This document shows, piece by piece, positions 62,022 through 64,000 of a DNA stretch of 64,000 nucleotides (positions are counted from its first letter, which is position 1; every line of letters begins with the position of its first letter). This DNA is from Phascolomyces articulosus. Lineage: Eukaryota; Mucoromycota; Mucoromycetes; Mucorales; Lichtheimiaceae. The position numbers and the translations under genes were made by a program. The stretch spans positions 310,001 to 374,000 of the forward strand of contig JAIXMP010000028.1 of the NCBI GenBank assembly GCA_025677815.1, written 5' to 3'. The notes beneath the pieces were generated by a model, which made no database searches, had not been told where the DNA came from, and was given only the letters and a program-made list of their open reading frames with translations.

Positions 62022-63660
62022 TTATGGCTCACTTACCTGGTCTGGTTCAGGCGGGGGAGGAGGTTCAATCCATTGTAAAAGTGCCTTTCCCGGTTCTGGG
62101 TCGAGGTATTGTTGTATCGATGATGTTGGGTGTTGATGATAATCCAATTCTGCTAGTAGCTGACAAAGTTTGGGCCATTTGTTTTGGAGCTGTTGGATTT
62201 TGAAGGGGGACGTTGGTTTGGATTTTGGTAATTTATTAAGAAGAAATCGGATCGTCTGTTGTTTGTCGAGGAATGTTTAAACGGTGATGCAACCGGAGAC
62301 AAGTGATTGCATGTTTTTTTGTTAAAATTGCACGTTTACAAGTAATACAGGTTTTCGATTTACCACCAGGGAGCCAGCCTATACGTCATCGAATGCGTCG
62401 GCTACGCTCCTTTTTTGTCACGGGAATCCAAAGAATAGGATCTACTTCTAGGTTGGGTCTGGAGGCTTTAAGGATTTTGACACCATTCACCGCATCAGTT
62501 CTTAATGTATGATTTTCTTTTCGGTACTGTTTTGTAGTAGTTTTGATGTCTTTATGAGATGGGTAATCAAAGGCTGCATCCGTCATTTTCCAAAGCTTTC
62601 CGAGTTGAAGTTTTTTCCAATGACTTGTAGAAGGTTGTGAATTAAATAATGGTTGTAAGGCTGAAAATAGAGTCTCTTCTGGTAGTGTCGTTGTTCTTAG
62701 GATGAATTTGGCTTGTAAGATATTTGTGCGTTCTTCCATACTAGGCATGTTGGATAGGTGTCTCATTACTTTTGTTTCAGAATTCTTATGGGCTCCATAA
62801 ATCATCCTGATACAATTGTTTTGGGCTTTTTCAAGTTGTTTAAGTTGTGCTTTTGTATATATTAGAATGGCCAAACCATATTCCAGTTTTGGTCTTATAA
62901 ACTGTGCATAAAGTTGTGTTGCCAGATATCTTGATAGGCCAGATGGATTTAATCCAATGGAGGACAGGATGCGCATACTTGTTTCAGCGGAGGTAGCATT
63001 TTTCTTTATCAACTCTTTGCATGTTGTCACTATGGTTGATGGGGACTCCCAAATATGTGAAGTAGGTCTGGATTGGTATTGTGGTACTATAGAGTTTGAA
63101 TCTTTCAGGTGCTCGGGGGGGGGGGGGGTTTCGGACTATTACACATTTCATTGGGTTCCATCTATAACCTAGGTCGAGACTGTGTTGTTCACAAAGAAGG
63201 AGGAGGTCTTAGACTTCTTGTGGTGAACCGATAATGGCGATATCATCTGCATAGAGTAGCGCGTTTATTTTGGGTACTGTGTTGATGCTATGGTTGGCGT
63301 TGTATTGTGAGTTTTGCTGCTGCTGCTGTTGTTGTTGTTGTTGTTGTTGCTGTTGTTGGTATCTTTGTTGCATTTGAAAATCATCATCATGTGTTGTTTG
63401 TGTAGTTTCTGTTGTGTTACTGGATGCTTGAATTAACCTTCCATTCCTGAGTAGACCAGGTAGGCTATTTATGTATAGAGAATATAGAAAAGGGGAAAGG
63501 ATAGATCCTTGCAAAACTCCAGTTTTGGGAGTAAAGCAGGAAGAAGTAATACGTTGAAGTACAGGATTTTGCGTTTGTTTACGGATACGGTTAAAATTTT
63601 GTCTTTTATTATGTCTCCTAAGATCTATCGCCTGGTATGGCATCCCGATCCAGACGGCTC
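62022..63660 (-). mobile_element. 5'-truncated, decayed LINE retrotransposon
   Basis: Reading leftward, the reverse-transcriptase palm is seen: TGVLQGSILSPFLYSLYINS then INALLYADDIAIIGS (YADD). Thumb/C-terminal parts follow (YAQFIRPKLEYGLAILIY, NNCIRMIYGAHKN, MPSMEERTNILQAKFILR). A zinc-knuckle-like CITCKRAILTKKHAITC comes next, then a tail ending QWIEPPPPPEPDQ, with a stop at 62022. The endonuclease half is absent. Damage: TGA at 62383-62385, a frameshift after HHRLN (near 62280), and breaks around 63030-63210. A poly-Gln run (63313-63357) splits the palm. Inserted antisense to the plus strand. Confidence 0.8.
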
Positions 63661-63721
63661 AAAAAAGATAAAAGAATATAAAAAAAATCCTATTGGGCTA
63701 TAAGGAAAAGATCGAGGTTAA

Positions 63722-64000
63722 GGAGTAAAGAGAATCAAATTAGAGAGAAATAAAGAGGTAGAGAGTTATCATACGTATAATAAATAGAATATATAAAATA
63801 TATTCTTTAGAGGTATGTGTTTGTAGTGTGTTGTGGATGAAGGATGAGTTTATAAGGAAACATTGAGATAGAAGCGTACAAAGATATAAAATGAAAATGA
63901 AAGAATGGAAAATGAGGTGTGGGAAAAAAAAAAAGGGGGGAAGTAGAAGAAAAAATCAATAAGGACCCATTTTGTTCAGTGTTCGGAGGATCAATCCAAG
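63722..64000. other. purine-rich end of window
   Basis: Purine-rich DNA with A/G runs (63926-63941). No gene seen. Confidence 0.4.

Noticed and set aside
63203..63643. Intact short reverse-transcriptase gene
   Set aside because: It lacks the upstream palm motifs and endonuclease and is followed by frame breaks, so it is part of a truncated LINE.

Overview
This window is nuclear DNA of a fungus. It is AT-rich by eye (roughly two thirds) and dense in short GT-AG introns. It carries an ergosterol gene (ERG2) and fungal versions of chromatin, repair and RNA-decay genes. Gene style and repeat content suggest an early-diverging lineage, most likely Mucoromycota/Mucorales; that placement is inference. 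No tRNA, rRNA or CRISPR was found. Every spliced gene I name by family was rebuilt exon by exon, and its total coding length is a multiple of three.

Layout: 1-1740 has small doubtful genes. 2056-4577 (+) is a SWIM / C4HC3-finger / SWIM gene with an internally duplicated exon block. 5350-6298 (-) is ERG2. 7049-~10780 (-) is an unrecognised multipass membrane protein with a pogo-like element inside one intron. 11752-13139 (+) is a GOLPH3/VPS74 gene. 13140-16600 is gene-poor with decayed coding relics. 16640-26056 (+) is a compact head-to-tail run: RFC1, KU70, alpha-arrestin. 26057-35649 is repeat and relic territory: a fold-back element, a decayed reading frame, a ~1 kb-arm inverted duplication of a broken F-box-like gene, and a degenerate minisatellite. 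35650-40380 (+) is DIS3/RRP44. 41295-43051 (-) is a homeobox gene with a 3.4 kb upstream gap. 46444-50041 (-) is DPH2. 50498-52591 (-) is a zinc alcohol dehydrogenase. 54523-58880 (+) is an ITC1/ACF1-type WAC-DDT remodeller subunit. 59466-63720 (-) is a mobile-element graveyard: a broken pogo-type transposase, a broken PD-(D/E)XK-like ORFan and a 5'-truncated LINE.

The conserved genes are housekeeping: DNA replication and end-joining (RFC1, KU70), nuclear RNA decay (DIS3), translation-factor modification (DPH2), sterols (ERG2), Golgi retention (GOLPH3), endocytic adaptor (arrestin), chromatin (ITC1) and transcription (homeobox). They form no obvious single pathway. The most unusual structures are the duplicated SWIM exon block, the transposon-filled intron, and the inverted F-box pair, which could form a long hairpin RNA.
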